This document shows, one piece after another, positions 51,723 to 61,655 of a DNA stretch of 64,000 nucleotides (position 1 is its first letter; the number at the start of each line of letters is the position of its first letter). The stretch comes from Cupriavidus oxalaticus (GTDB taxonomy: Bacteria > Pseudomonadota > Gammaproteobacteria > Burkholderiales > Burkholderiaceae): contig NZ_CP038635.1 of assembly GCF_004768545.1 (NCBI RefSeq), forward strand, positions 3,118,501 through 3,182,500. The letters are read 5' to 3'. The position numbers and the translations under genes were made by a program. The notes beneath the pieces were generated by a model, which saw nothing but the letters and a program-made list of their open reading frames with translations, did not search any database and was not told where the DNA came from.

Positions 51723-52790
51723 CTACTTCATGTCATTCAAATGACAAGCCGAAAACCGCATCGGCGCAATCTCCTTCAGCGCCGGCTGCTCTTCCTTGCA
51801 ACGTGGCATCGCATACGGACAGCGCGGATGGAAATGGCACCCCGACGGCGGATTCAACGGTGAGGGAATCTCGCCCTTGATCGCCACATAGGTCTTCTTG
51901 CCGACCTCCAGCTTCGGCGCTTCGGCCAGCAGCGCCTGCGTGTAGGGATGGTTCGGCGCGGCGAACACGTCCTCGGTCGGCGCCGACTCCACCACCCGCC
52001 CCAGGTACATGATCACGACGCGGTCGCTGATGTGCTTGACCACGCCAAGGTCATGGCTGATGAACAGGTAAGTCAGGTTCAGCTCTTCGCGCAGCCGCAT
52101 GAACAGGTTCAGCACCTGCGCCTGGATCGATACGTCGAGCGCCGCCACCGACTCGTCGCAGACCAGGAACTCCGGCTTTACCGCCAACGCCCGCGCAATG
52201 CCGATGCGCGCGCGCTGCCCGCCCGAGAACTGGTGCGGGAAGCGCCGCAGCACGGTCGGGTCCATGCCGACGCGCACCAGCATGTCCTCGACATAGCCCT
52301 TCTGCCCGCCACGGTCGACCATGCCGTGCACCACCGGCGCCTCGCCGATGATATCCAGCACCCGCAGCCGCGGATTGAGCGAGGCGTACGGATCCTGGAA
52401 GATCATCTGGATCGCCAGTTGCTTCTCGCGACGCTTGTCCGGCGGCAGGTGGTCGAGGTTGGTGCCGCGCCACAGCCGATCGCCTTCCGTCAGCGTGTGC
52501 AGGCCCACGGCCATGCGGCCCAGCGTGGACTTGCCGCAGCCGGATTCGCCCACCAGCCCCACCACCTCGCCGGTGCGGATGCTCAGGTCGACGCGGTCGA
52601 CCGCATGCACCACCTCTTCGCGCGCATGGGCGCCGAACAGGTTGGCGATGCGCGCGGCGGTGTCGAGCGACTTGACGAAGCGCTTGGACACGCCGCGCAG
52701 CTCCAGCAGCGGCGCCGCCGGTGCCTCGCCCGGTGCAGACGCAGTGTTTGCCATCGGTCGGGATTGCAGTTCAGTCGTGGTCATGGTCAT
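51723..52790 (-). CDS. dppF: Dipeptide/oligopeptide ABC importer ATPase, DppF type
   Basis: Second ATPase of the importer, 355 residues. Walker A GESGCGKS is at 81-88, the signature FSGGQRAR and Walker B EFLVCDESVAALDVS follow, and the C-terminal OppF-type cysteine cluster (GCHFHPRCPYAMPRCKEE) is present, which in relatives holds an iron-sulfur cluster. The ATG at 52790 overlaps the dppD stop as ATGA. Residues 1-28 are a loose extension. Last gene of the operon. Confidence 0.94.
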   Translation of the reverse strand: MTMTTTELQSRPMANTASAPGEAPAAPLLELRGVSKRFVKSLDTAARIANLFGAHAREEVVHAVDRVDLSIRTGEVVGLVGESGCGKSTLGRMAVGLHTLTEGDRLWRGTNLDHLPPDKRREKQLAIQMIFQDPYASLNPRLRVLDIIGEAPVVHGMVDRGGQKGYVEDMLVRVGMDPTVLRRFPHQFSGGQRARIGIARALAVKPEFLVCDESVAALDVSIQAQVLNLFMRLREELNLTYLFISHDLGVVKHISDRVVIMYLGRVVESAPTEDVFAAPNHPYTQALLAEAPKLEVGKKTYVAIKGEIPSPLNPPSGCHFHPRCPYAMPRCKEEQPALKEIAPMRFSACHLNDMK

Positions 52791-53785
52791 GCCGCCTCCT
52801 GGTTGGCCAGCACCGGATGGAAGCAGCGCAGGCGGCGGCCGTCGGGAGCGGTCTCCAGCGGCGGCTCGGTCTTGCACGCGGCGGTCGCATACGGGCAGCG
52901 CTCGCGGAACGAGCAGCCGCCCGGCAGGTTCAGCAGCGATGGCGTCATGCCGGGGATCTGCCGCAGCGGCGCGCCGCGCGGGTTGCGCGACGGTGCCGAT
53001 CCGATCAGGCCGTGCGTGTACGGGTGCTCGGGATGTTCCAGCACCTGGCGCACATCGCCGGCTTCGACAATTTTGCCGGCATACATCACGCACACGGTGT
53101 CGGCCAGTCCCGCCACCACCGACAGGTCATGTGTGATCCAGATCAGTGCCGTGCCGGATTCGCGGCACAGGGTCTGCATCTCGTAAAGGATCTGGCCCTG
53201 GATGGTGACGTCGAGCGCCGTGGTCGGCTCGTCGGCGATGATCAGGTCGGGCTTGTTCAGCAGCGCGATCGCGATCGCCACGCGCTGGCGCATGCCGCCC
53301 GAGAACTGGTGCGGATAAGCCAGCAGGCGCTCGTCCGGGGACGGGATGCCGACCCGCGCCAGCGCATTGCGCGCGCGCTCGCGGGCCACCGCCTTACCGA
53401 CGTTCTCGTGCGCCAGCACCGCCTCGATCATCTGCGTGTCGATGCGCAGGACCGGGTTGAGCGTCATCATCGGGTCCTGGAAGATCATCGCGATGCGGTT
53501 GCCGCGCACGTCGCGCTGCTGTGCCGGCGTCAGCGCGCGCAGGTCGCGCGTAATGCCGTCGCGGCTGGTGAGCGCGATGCGCCCGTCGACCACCTTCCCG
53601 GGCGGGTCGATCAGGCCCATGATCGAGTAGCCGGTCATCGACTTGCCGGAACCGGACTCGCCCACCAGCCCCATGATCTCGCCGCGGCCCACGGTAAAGG
53701 ACACGTCGTCGACAGCCTTGGCAATGCCGCCGCGCGTATAGAAATGCGTCTTCAGGTTCTCTACGACCAGCGTAGGTTGTGCCAT
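52787..53785 (-). CDS. dppD: Dipeptide/oligopeptide ABC importer ATPase, DppD type
   Basis: First ATPase of the importer, 332 residues. Walker A GESGSGKS is at 42-49, signature [15 protein letters not shown], Walker [15 protein letters not shown]. The C-terminal oligo_HPY domain has [15 protein letters not shown]. It pairs with DppF to drive the DppB/DppC channel. It follows dppC by 16 bases. Confidence 0.94.
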   Translation of the reverse strand: MAQPTLVVENLKTHFYTRGGIAKAVDDVSFTVGRGEIMGLVGESGSGKSMTGYSIMGLIDPPGKVVDGRIALTSRDGITRDLRALTPAQQRDVRGNRIAMIFQDPMMTLNPVLRIDTQMIEAVLAHENVGKAVARERARNALARVGIPSPDERLLAYPHQFSGGMRQRVAIAIALLNKPDLIIADEPTTALDVTIQGQILYEMQTLCRESGTALIWITHDLSVVAGLADTVCVMYAGKIVEAGDVRQVLEHPEHPYTHGLIGSAPSRNPRGAPLRQIPGMTPSLLNLPGGCSFRERCPYATAACKTEPPLETAPDGRRLRCFHPVLANQEAA

Positions 53786-53801
53786 GTCGGTCTCCCGCGG
53801 G

Positions 53802-54728
53802 TTATTGCGTCTGCAGGCGCGGGTTGAGCACGTCGCGCAACTGGTCGGCCACCAGGTTCATCGCCACGATGGTGACCACCAGTGCGATGCCCGGGAAGAA
53901 GCTGATCCAGTACTTGCCCGACAGCATGTATTGCTGGCCGTTGGAGATCAGCGAGCCCAGCGACGGCTCCGTGATCGGCACGCCCAGCCCGAGGAACGAC
54001 AGCGTCGCCTCCAGCGTGATCGCCGACGCCACCTGCAGCGCCGCGATCACGATCAGCGGCGGCAGGCAGTTGGGCAGCAGGTGGCGGAACATGATGCGGC
54101 GCGGCGGCAGGCCCAGGCAGGTGGCCGCCTCGATATATTCCTTGCGGCGCTCCACCAGCGCGGCGCTGCGCGTGGTGCGCGCGTAGTAGGCCCACTGCAC
54201 CGCCACCAGCGCGATCACGATATTGCCCAGCCCAGGGCGCAGGAACGCCAGCAGGATCAGCGCCAGCAGGATCGGCGGGAACGACAGCTGCAGGTCGGCC
54301 ACGCGCATGATGAAGGCCTCGGTGCGCCCGCCCAGGAAGCCGGCCAGCAGGCCCAGCGTGGCACCCAGCAGCAGCGCAATCACGGTGCTGACCACGCCCA
54401 CGCCGATGCTGATGCGCAGCCCGTACATCACCGCCGACAGGATGTCGCGCCCCTGCTCGTCCGAGCCGAGCAGGAAGGTCATGCCGGTGCCGGCCTTCTC
54501 GCCCGGCGCCAGGCGCGCGTCGAGCACGTCGAGCGTAGCCAGGTCATACGGGTTCTGCGGCGCCAGCCACGGCGCGAGGATCGCAATCAGGATGATGGTG
54601 ACCAGCGTGGCCAGCCCGGCCACCGCGATCTTGCTGGAAAAGAACTCCGTGGCAAAGCGGCGCCACGGCGATTGTTCGCGCGCGGCCGGCGAAGTCTTGT
54701 CTTGCGGTTCAACGGTTGCGGCAGTCAT
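53802..54728 (-). CDS. dppC: Dipeptide/oligopeptide ABC importer permease, DppC type
   Basis: Inner-membrane permease, 308 residues. The N-terminal OppC_N helix sits at about 33-55, followed by the binding-protein-dependent transport domain. The cytoplasmic coupling motif EAATCLGLPPRRIMFRHLLPN, which docks the ATPases, is clear. It starts 3 bases after dppB. Confidence 0.94.
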   Translation of the reverse strand: MTAATVEPQDKTSPAAREQSPWRRFATEFFSSKIAVAGLATLVTIILIAILAPWLAPQNPYDLATLDVLDARLAPGEKAGTGMTFLLGSDEQGRDILSAVMYGLRISIGVGVVSTVIALLLGATLGLLAGFLGGRTEAFIMRVADLQLSFPPILLALILLAFLRPGLGNIVIALVAVQWAYYARTTRSAALVERRKEYIEAATCLGLPPRRIMFRHLLPNCLPPLIVIAALQVASAITLEATLSFLGLGVPITEPSLGSLISNGQQYMLSGKYWISFFPGIALVVTIVAMNLVADQLRDVLNPRLQTQ

Positions 54729-54731
54729 GGC

Positions 54732-55709
54732 TCAGCCCTTGTTGTCGGCAATGCGCACGCGCGGATCGAGCATGCTGTAGACGATGTCCACCACCAGGTT
54801 GATCAGGATAAACAGCGTCACGATCACCATCAGGTAGGCGACGATCACCGGCCGGTCCAGCAGCTGGATCGAGTCGATGATCAGCTTGCCCATGCCGGGC
54901 CAGGCAAAGATCGATTCGGTCACGATCGCGAATGCGATGATCGAGCCGAACTGCAGCGCGATCACGGTGACGATCGGGATCAAAATGTTCTTCAGCACAT
55001 GCACGCCGACGATGCGCGTATTGGACAGGCCCTTGGCGCGCGCGAACTTGACGTAGTCCTGCAGCATCGCCTCCTGCGTGCCGGCGCGCGTGAGCCGGAT
55101 CACCATGGCGATGTTCAGCAGCGACAGCGTCACCGCCGGCAGCACCAGGTGGCGGATGCCGTCGACGGTCAGGAAGCTGAGCGGGATGCCGAGCACGCGC
55201 ACGGTCTCGCCGCGGCCGTTGGACGGCAGCCAGCCGAGCTGCACCGCGAACACCATGATCAGCATCAGGCCGACCCAGAACGTGGGCAGCGAGAAGCCCA
55301 GGATCGACACCGTCATGATTGACTTGCCCGCCACGCCGTTGGGCCGCAACCCGGCCCACAGCCCCAGCGGGATGCCAAGCACGATCGCCAGCAGGATCGC
55401 GCACACGGCCAGCTCCATGGTGGCCGGCATGCGCTCGAAGATCAGCTTGAGCGCCGGCGTGCCGTGCGCGAACGAGGTACCGAGGTTGCCCTGCAGCGCA
55501 TTCTGCAGGAACACCCAGTATTGCTCCCATAGCGGCTTGTCCAGGCCAAGCGCCGCGATGGTGCGCTTGATGTCCTCCTGGTCGGCCTGCGGGTTGATCA
55601 GGATGTCGACGGGATTGCCGATGGCAAAGACGCCGAGGAAAACCAGCAGCGACATGACGAAGAGCACCACTACGCTCTGCATCAGGCGCCGGATGATGAA
55701 AACCAGCAT
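54732..55709 (-). CDS. dppB: Dipeptide/oligopeptide ABC importer permease, DppB type
   Basis: Inner-membrane permease, 325 residues from ATG 55709 (MLVFIIRRLMQSVVVLFVMS, the canonical first helix). The coupling motif is KFARAKGLSNTRIVGVHVLKN near 225-245. About six helices. A longer reading upstream adds only a poorly conserved stretch. It stands 130 bases after the binding-protein gene. Confidence 0.94.
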   Translation of the reverse strand: MLVFIIRRLMQSVVVLFVMSLLVFLGVFAIGNPVDILINPQADQEDIKRTIAALGLDKPLWEQYWVFLQNALQGNLGTSFAHGTPALKLIFERMPATMELAVCAILLAIVLGIPLGLWAGLRPNGVAGKSIMTVSILGFSLPTFWVGLMLIMVFAVQLGWLPSNGRGETVRVLGIPLSFLTVDGIRHLVLPAVTLSLLNIAMVIRLTRAGTQEAMLQDYVKFARAKGLSNTRIVGVHVLKNILIPIVTVIALQFGSIIAFAIVTESIFAWPGMGKLIIDSIQLLDRPVIVAYLMVIVTLFILINLVVDIVYSMLDPRVRIADNKG

Positions 55710-55839
55710 ATAAAGACCACTATCCTTTCGCGCGCGAATGCGCACGCCGCCCGGGAGCGCCATGCGCTTCCAGGCGGCGCGGCAGCCATGCGCGGCACCG
55801 CGAACTCAGCAGCAGGCAGCCTGCTTACCGGGGCTTGAC

Positions 55840-57426
55840 TTACTGGGGCTTGAAGTTATGCGCGTAGGTGCGCTCGTCGGTACGCGGCACGTAGACGATG
55901 CCCTTCTGCGTGGCCCAGGTGGTCACCTGCTGGTGGATCGGGATGATACCGCCATCGTTGATCGCGATCGCGGTGGCTTCCTGCAGCATCTTGGAGCGTT
56001 CGGCGTCATTCACGGTAGACAGCGCCTGTTCCAGCACCACATCCATCTTGGGGTTGCAGTATTCACCCCAGTTGGTGGTGCCAAAGCCCTTCTTGCTGTC
56101 CTCGCACGCCAGCAGCGCGCGCAGCGGCGAGCTGACCTCGCCGGTCTGCGCGCCCCACCCGAGCAGGCCGAACGACCACTCGTGCTTGATGCCCTTGGAC
56201 GAGTACGTCGCCATCGGCATGCCTTCGACCTTGGTGGCGATGCCGATGCGGGTCAGGTTCTGCGCGATCGTCTGCGCGATCTTCTCGTCGTTGACGTAGC
56301 GGTTGTTGGGCGTGTGCAGCGTCACGCCGAAGCCGTTCGGGTAGCCTGCCTGGGCCAGCAGCTTCTTGGCGCCTTCGGGGTCGTACTTGACCGTCTTCAG
56401 GTTGGGGTTGTAGCCGAACAGCGTGGGCGGCACCAGGTTGTTGGTCGGCTCCGACAGGCCTTCCATCAGCCGGTCCTTGATGCCCTGCCGGTTGATCGCC
56501 ATGCTGATGGCATTGCGCACGCGCGCATCCTTCAGCGGGTTCTTGTCCAGCGGCGCGCCTTCCTTCGTGGTGACGTAGGGCGACTTGTCGCGCTTGGCAT
56601 CGAAATACAGGTAGATCACGCGGTGCGAGATCTTGGAAAAGAACGACAGCTTGGGATCCTGCCGCACCTTGGGCAGGTCGGGCGTCGGCACGTTCTCGAT
56701 CGCCTGCACGTCGCCCGACAGCAGCGCCGCCAGACGCGTGGCCGGATTCGGGATGAAGCGCAGCGTGGCCTTTTCCCACGCCGGCTTGGCGCCCCAGTAG
56801 TTGTCGTTGCGCACCAGTTCGACCCGGTCGTCGCGGGCGTAGCTGACGAACTTGAACGGCCCGGTGCCGATCATGCCCTTGCCCTGGGCGAAGTCGTCCG
56901 AGCTCAGGCCCTGCGTCGCCTTTTTCTGCACGATGAAGATCGACGTCAGGTCGTTCAGCATCAGCGGGTACGGCTTGTTGGTGGTCAGCTGGATGGTGTA
57001 CTTGTCGATCACCTTCTTGTTGACGATCGCCTTGGTGTAGACATCGAACTTGCCCGGGCTGTTCTGGATGGTAGCCGGGCGGTCCAGCGACCAGACGATG
57101 TCTTCGGTGGTCAGCTCGGAACCGTCATGGAACTTCACGCCCTGGCGGATCTTGAATTCCCAGGTCAGGTTGTTGACCAGCTTCCAGGACTCGGCCAGGC
57201 CGGGAATGATGCGGCTGTCCGGGTCCATCTTCACCAGCGAGTCGAAGATGTGCTCCGACACGTTGATATTGGAGAACAGGTTGTAGAAATGCGGATCCAT
57301 CGAGGTCGGCGGCGAACTCATGGCCAGTTTGAGGTCCGCGGCCTGGGCGCTGCCGGACCATGCCAGGCCAAGGGCCCCGGCCACGGCGACAACACCGATT
57401 GCCTTCTTGAAAGTGCGAAGGGACAT
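55840..57426 (-). CDS. Dipeptide/oligopeptide ABC importer binding protein (SBP_bac_5)
   Basis: Periplasmic cluster C binding protein, 528 residues. The signal peptide ends at SGSAQAADLKL (about residue 30). The family signature is at FSNINVSEHIFDSLVKMDPD then GLAESWKLVNNLTWEFKIRQG. It is the first gene of the five-gene importer and so likely defines what is taken up. The divergent M20 amidohydrolase suggests peptides or N-acyl amino acids, which is inference only. Confidence 0.94.
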   Translation of the reverse strand: MSLRTFKKAIGVVAVAGALGLAWSGSAQAADLKLAMSSPPTSMDPHFYNLFSNINVSEHIFDSLVKMDPDSRIIPGLAESWKLVNNLTWEFKIRQGVKFHDGSELTTEDIVWSLDRPATIQNSPGKFDVYTKAIVNKKVIDKYTIQLTTNKPYPLMLNDLTSIFIVQKKATQGLSSDDFAQGKGMIGTGPFKFVSYARDDRVELVRNDNYWGAKPAWEKATLRFIPNPATRLAALLSGDVQAIENVPTPDLPKVRQDPKLSFFSKISHRVIYLYFDAKRDKSPYVTTKEGAPLDKNPLKDARVRNAISMAINRQGIKDRLMEGLSEPTNNLVPPTLFGYNPNLKTVKYDPEGAKKLLAQAGYPNGFGVTLHTPNNRYVNDEKIAQTIAQNLTRIGIATKVEGMPMATYSSKGIKHEWSFGLLGWGAQTGEVSSPLRALLACEDSKKGFGTTNWGEYCNPKMDVVLEQALSTVNDAERSKMLQEATAIAINDGGIIPIHQQVTTWATQKGIVYVPRTDERTYAHNFKPQ

Positions 57427-57771
57427 CGCGCAATTCTCCCTGTAGGAAGTGAAGCAGACGTTTTAGGATCGGCAATGCACGCGCCGCGGGTCACGCGGCA
57501 GGTCGCGCACGGGCGCTGCTTTTTGGTGCGCTATCTGGCGCAGCGATGCAGCGCAAAACGGCAATTTGCCGGCCGGACACTTCAAGCATGAACTGTTCCA
57601 GCAGTCGACATATCCCGGCAATGCGGGGAAACCCACACCGTTTGGCATATTGCACCGCGCCATTCGCTGCATGAGGCACGAACCGGCGCATTTTGGCGCT
57701 TTTCCGAGAGGCATCGTATGATCGGGGGTATCCGACGCCTACCCGGCGCGCCACGCCCAGACTCCGGCATC
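57427..57771. other. Divergent control region, importer operon and M20 gene
   Basis: 345 bases between the importer (minus) and the M20 amidohydrolase (plus). No gene is supported. Both promoters must lie here, but I see no -35/-10 pair strong enough to mark, and no regulator gene is adjacent. Confidence 0.4.
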
Positions 57772-58965
57772 ATGAAGCTCATCCCCGAAATCCTGCAGGC
57801 GCAAGCTGAAATCCGCGCGATCCGCCGCGATATCCACGCGCATCCGGAACTCTGCTTCGAAGAACAGCGCACCGCCGACGTGGTCGCCCGCAACCTCGAG
57901 TCGTGGGGCATCGAAGTGCATCGCGGCCTCGGCACCACCGGGCTGGTCGGGGTGATCCGCAATGGCGGCAGCGCGCGCACCATCGGCCTGCGCGCCGACA
58001 TGGACGCCCTGCCGCTGCAAGAGGCCAACACCTTCGGCCACTGTTCGCAGCATGCGGGCAAGATGCATGCGTGCGGCCACGATGGCCATACCGCGATGCT
58101 GCTCGGCGCGGCGCGCTACCTGGCGCAGCACAAGCCCTTCGACGGCACCGTGCACCTGATCTTCCAGCCGGCCGAGGAAGGCGGTGGCGGCGCGCGCGAG
58201 ATGATCAAGGACGGGCTGTTCTCGCGTTTTCCCTGCGATGCGGTGTTCGGCGTGCACAACTGGCCCGGCATGCCGGTCGGCGCTTTCGGCACGCGCGTGG
58301 GTCCGCTGATGGCTTCGAGCAATGAATTCCGCATCGTCGTGCGCGGCAAGGGTGCGCATGCGGCCATGCCGCACAATGGCAACGATCCGGTCTTCACTGC
58401 CGCGCAGATCGTCTCGGCGCTGCAAGGGATCATCACCCGAAACAAGCGCCCGATCGATACCGCAGTGATCTCGGTCACGCAGTTCCATGCCGGCGACGCC
58501 ACCAATATCGTGCCGAACGAAGCCTGGATCGGGGGCACGGTGCGCACGTTCACGGTGCCGGTGCTCGACCTGATCGAGCGCCGCATGGAGGAAGTGTCCC
58601 GCGCCGTCGCGAGCGCGTTCGACTGCACCGTCGACTACGAATTCCACCGCAACTATCCGCCCACGATCAATACCGAGGCCGAGACCGGCTTTGCCGCCAC
58701 GGTGGCCGCCGAACTGGTGGGCGAAGCCAATGTCGACAGCGATATCGAGCCGACCATGGGCGCCGAGGATTTCTCCTTCATGCTGCAGGAAAAGCCAGGC
58801 TGCTACCTGTTCCTCGGCAACGGCGACGGCGCGCATCGCGACAGCGGGCATGGCATGGGGCCCTGCATGCTGCATAACCCCAGCTACGATTTCAACGACG
58901 AACTGCTGCCGGTGGGCTCGACCTTCTTCGTGCGGCTGGTGGAGAAATGGCTGGCGCCCGCGTGA
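57772..58965 (+). CDS. M20 family amidohydrolase (hippurate hydrolase-like)
   Basis: Zinc-dependent amidohydrolase of the M20D group, which cleaves N-acyl amino acids or related amides in the cytoplasm. It has 397 residues from ATG 57772 (MKLIPEILQAQAEIRAIRRD); an upstream ATG at 57718 would add 18 unrelated residues. Metal and catalytic motifs: LRADMDALP near 73-81, HACGHDGH at 99-106, the EE pair at 135-136 in QPAEEGGGG, and GAEDFSFML near the end. The dimerisation domain is inserted at about 185-300. Confidence 0.93.
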   Translation: MKLIPEILQAQAEIRAIRRDIHAHPELCFEEQRTADVVARNLESWGIEVHRGLGTTGLVGVIRNGGSARTIGLRADMDALPLQEANTFGHCSQHAGKMHACGHDGHTAMLLGAARYLAQHKPFDGTVHLIFQPAEEGGGGAREMIKDGLFSRFPCDAVFGVHNWPGMPVGAFGTRVGPLMASSNEFRIVVRGKGAHAAMPHNGNDPVFTAAQIVSALQGIITRNKRPIDTAVISVTQFHAGDATNIVPNEAWIGGTVRTFTVPVLDLIERRMEEVSRAVASAFDCTVDYEFHRNYPPTINTEAETGFAATVAAELVGEANVDSDIEPTMGAEDFSFMLQEKPGCYLFLGNGDGAHRDSGHGMGPCMLHNPSYDFNDELLPVGSTFFVRLVEKWLAPA

Positions 58966-59040
58966 CAACTAGAACTCAAGGCGCAGCCTGCAGGCAAAAT
59001 CGATAACAGCGCATTCGCGCAAGACAGGGGGAGCATCTGC

Positions 59041-60066
59041 ATGGGCCGCTCGGCGCTTGATCGCGGGACGGCGCGCAGCTTTGCGCGCGTGGCGCTGGAC
59101 AATATCCTGCGCCGCTATCCGTACAAGGTGGATCACATGATGTGCGCCACCGGCGACGTGGCCGAGCCGGCGACCTGGCACCCGGCCTTCTGCGGCAGCT
59201 ACGACTGGCATTCGAGCGTGCATATGCACTGGCTGCTGGTGCGGCTGCTGGCGCTGTACCCGGACCTCGATGAAGCTGCCGAACTCCGCGATGCCCTCGA
59301 CGCGCAGCTGCGGCCGCAGCATATCGCGGTCGAACTGGACTATTTCCATCGACCCGGTTCGCGGACGTTCGAACGTCCGTATGGCTGGGGCTGGGTGCTG
59401 AAGCTGCAGGCGGAATTGCTGGCACTGGCGCAGCAGGATCCGCGCGCCGCGGCATGGGCCGACGCGTGCGCGCCGCTCGCCTCGCACCTGTCGCGGCAAT
59501 TGGCCGAGTTTCTGGACGCGGCGGATTTCCCGGTGCGCACCGGCACGCACTTCAACAGCGCCTTTGCCTGCGTAATGGCGCTGGCCTACGCGCGCGCGAC
59601 GCAGGACACGGCCTTGCGGCGCGCCATTGTGCGGCGCGCGCACCGCTGGTTCGGGCACGACCGCAGCTATCCGGCGCGCTATGAGCCAGGCGGCGATGAG
59701 TTCCTGTCGGGCGGCATGACCGAAGCCGTATTGATGCATGCCGTCATGGACGGCAGCGCATTCGGGCAATGGTGGGAAATGTTCGTGCCGGGCGCGGCGG
59801 AACTGGCCAACTGGCTGACGCCAGTGGAGGTCGCTAATCGCAGCGATCCCAAGACGTCACATCTCGACGGGCTGAACCTGTCGCGCGCCTGGTGCTGGCG
59901 CCTGCTGGAGCCGGCGTTGCCGGAATCGCTGCGCCCGCTGGCCGTGCGCGCCTGGTCCGACCATATCGAGGCATCGCTGCCCTATGCCGTTGCCGGCGAG
60001 TATGTCTCGACACACTGGCTGGCCTCGTTCGCGGTGCTGGCGATGGCCGAGCCGGTCGGCGGCTGA
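59041..60066 (+). CDS. DUF2891 family protein
   Basis: A 341-residue protein of the DUF2891 family, with no signal peptide. Conserved features are HPAFCGSYDWHSSVHMHWLL (about 47-66) and FERPYGWGWVLKLQAEL (about 110-126). The all-helical, Trp/His-rich pattern resembles alpha/alpha toroid enzymes, which is inference. Biochemical role unknown. AGGGGGAG lies 7 bases before the ATG. It stands 75 bases after the M20 gene in the same direction, possibly one transcript, and ends 16 bases from the converging DUF3047 gene with no terminator between. Confidence 0.82.
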   Translation: MGRSALDRGTARSFARVALDNILRRYPYKVDHMMCATGDVAEPATWHPAFCGSYDWHSSVHMHWLLVRLLALYPDLDEAAELRDALDAQLRPQHIAVELDYFHRPGSRTFERPYGWGWVLKLQAELLALAQQDPRAAAWADACAPLASHLSRQLAEFLDAADFPVRTGTHFNSAFACVMALAYARATQDTALRRAIVRRAHRWFGHDRSYPARYEPGGDEFLSGGMTEAVLMHAVMDGSAFGQWWEMFVPGAAELANWLTPVEVANRSDPKTSHLDGLNLSRAWCWRLLEPALPESLRPLAVRAWSDHIEASLPYAVAGEYVSTHWLASFAVLAMAEPVGG

Positions 60067-60082
60067 AGCCGCCGCTTTGCCA

Positions 60083-61060
60083 TCAGTCCAGCGCGATGTC
60101 CCCGTACCAGGATTCCGCGTTGCTCCGGGTGTTGTCGGTATCGGTCATGATGCCGACCGCAATCACTCGCCCAGGATCGGTGCCGAACGCCTTGCGGTAA
60201 TCGGCGCGCAGGTCGCGTTCGTGGCATCGCCACTCATTGGCATGCTTCGTGCCGCTATCGACCACGATCATGCGCACACGGTCGGTATGCGGATTGGCCA
60301 CCACCGAGCCTTCGGCGCGCTTGCCGCCCCAGATATACATCAGTGTGGCGTAGGGCATTTCCCGCCCGGTGGTGAGCCGTGCCATCTCGTACATCAGCTG
60401 GTCTTTCAGCGGCAGGCTGCCCTTGTCGCCATCGAAGGCGACGAACAGGCGCAGCGGAGAATCCTCGCGCGGACCGTGGCTGTTGTCGGCATTGCGGATG
60501 ATGCCGCTGGTCTTCCAGCTCCAGCGCACCATGCCGGCATCGCGGTCGTGCAGGGGAACGTAGAGGCCTGACGCCGAGCTTTCGGCCTGCGCGTGGACGA
60601 CGACGCGCTGGTCGACTTCGACTATCGAATAGCGCGTCGGGGTCTTGTTGCGGTTGATGGTCCAGGGCTGCCAGCCGATCGGCAGGCGGCCGTCACGCGG
60701 GGCAACCGAGAACAGCGGCAGCGTGGCACGGGTCTGGGGCTCGTCGGCGGCGTCTTCACCGTCGTCCCCGGCGTCTGCCTCCGCAGCCCGGGCACTGGCG
60801 GCGGCAAGCGGATCGCTCGGGGCGGCCGGCGCAACCTCGCCGCCGGCCGCGCGCTGCTCGGCGGCGACCTGGGCCGCGGCGTAAGCGCCCATGCGCTTGG
60901 CAAACGCCTGACAATCGACCGCCGAGGCCGTTGCCAGGGATGGCGTGTCAGCAGTGGAAGCGGAAGAACCCGTGGAACCAGGAGAAATGGATGCGCATCC
61001 TGCCAGCATCAGCGCGCTCGCCGCGCCCGTAAAAACCAGCCGAAACACCTTGGCCGTCAT
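60083..61060 (-). CDS. DUF3047 family lipoprotein
   Basis: A 325-residue predicted lipoprotein. ATG 61060 gives a signal ending in lipobox LMLAGC (Cys22). A Ser/Ala/Asp-rich linker (about 24-105) leads to a DUF3047 domain (about 110-325), with VVHAQAESSASGLYVPL, WSWKTSG and YIWGGKRAEG as recognisable stretches. The domain is beta-rich and of unknown role; relatives are found in many proteobacteria. No partner gene is apparent. Confidence 0.82.
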   Translation of the reverse strand: MTAKVFRLVFTGAASALMLAGCASISPGSTGSSASTADTPSLATASAVDCQAFAKRMGAYAAAQVAAEQRAAGGEVAPAAPSDPLAAASARAAEADAGDDGEDAADEPQTRATLPLFSVAPRDGRLPIGWQPWTINRNKTPTRYSIVEVDQRVVVHAQAESSASGLYVPLHDRDAGMVRWSWKTSGIIRNADNSHGPREDSPLRLFVAFDGDKGSLPLKDQLMYEMARLTTGREMPYATLMYIWGGKRAEGSVVANPHTDRVRMIVVDSGTKHANEWRCHERDLRADYRKAFGTDPGRVIAVGIMTDTDNTRSNAESWYGDIALD

Positions 61061-61339
61061 GTAACCCCTCGAATCCCGAAACTGGCCCTGCTTCCTTGGC
61101 AAGGACCTGTCTATTGCTCACAGCTTGCTGCCTGCAAACGGCTTCGTGCCGCTTGGGGACACTTAAAGGTCGAACATAGCAGAAGGTTTGCGGGGCCGGA
61201 ATGCTGGCGTACCCGGGATGCGGCGGGAATACAACGGGGTTTTTTGATGTTGTCGCCGATTGTGAGGTGTTGTCGGTTGTTGGAGTGGCTTTGTCGCGGT
61301 TGGTGACAGGCCCGCCGTTGAGGCTTCGCCGTCGCTGCT

Positions 61340-61363
61340 GATGACGTGCTGTCGGCCGTTGAA
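61340..61363. repeat. Left arm of a spaced inverted repeat
   Basis: This 24-base arm matches the reverse complement of 61656-61679 at all but three positions; a weaker match extends about 9 bases further on the outer side. The shared core is GCTGTCGGCCGTTGAA. Confidence 0.7.
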
Positions 61364-61597
61364 CCGACAGATACTGCCGGCGCGCAGCGCAGCCGTAGGC
61401 GTTCCTGCGTTGACGCCGGCAGCAGGCGCCCTACGCCCGGCATGGGGATCGTTCAATAGTCGGTCGACGCAGCCACCATCCCAGACTCACCTGGCGTAGC
61501 AGGTCCGAACCACCAGCCACATCGAACGGAAATCACCACCGCCCGAACCACCGACGCCGGTGAATTGATAGCCAGCCGCTCAGGCGACGCGTTTTTT

Positions 61598-61630
61598 GGT
61601 TACTTTTTGGCGCTCGGACAAAAAGTGACC
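61598..61630. repeat. A/T-rich stem-loop
   Basis: GGTTACTTTTTG and CAAAAAGTGACC pair with one mismatch around a 9-base loop. The right arm and flanking base (ACAAAAAGTGACCC) also occur at 7201-7214 near tRNA-Pro. Confidence 0.6.
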
Positions 61631-61655
61631 CGCCCAGCAGGGCGGAACCAGGCGC

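Noticed and set aside
57650..57720. A sigma-54 promoter upstream of the M20 gene
   Set aside because: A TGGCA...TTGCA-like stretch is present, but the GG and GC elements do not have the required spacing.
57582..57754. Minus-strand frames upstream of the importer operon
   Set aside because: No conserved pattern, and they fill the divergent control region.
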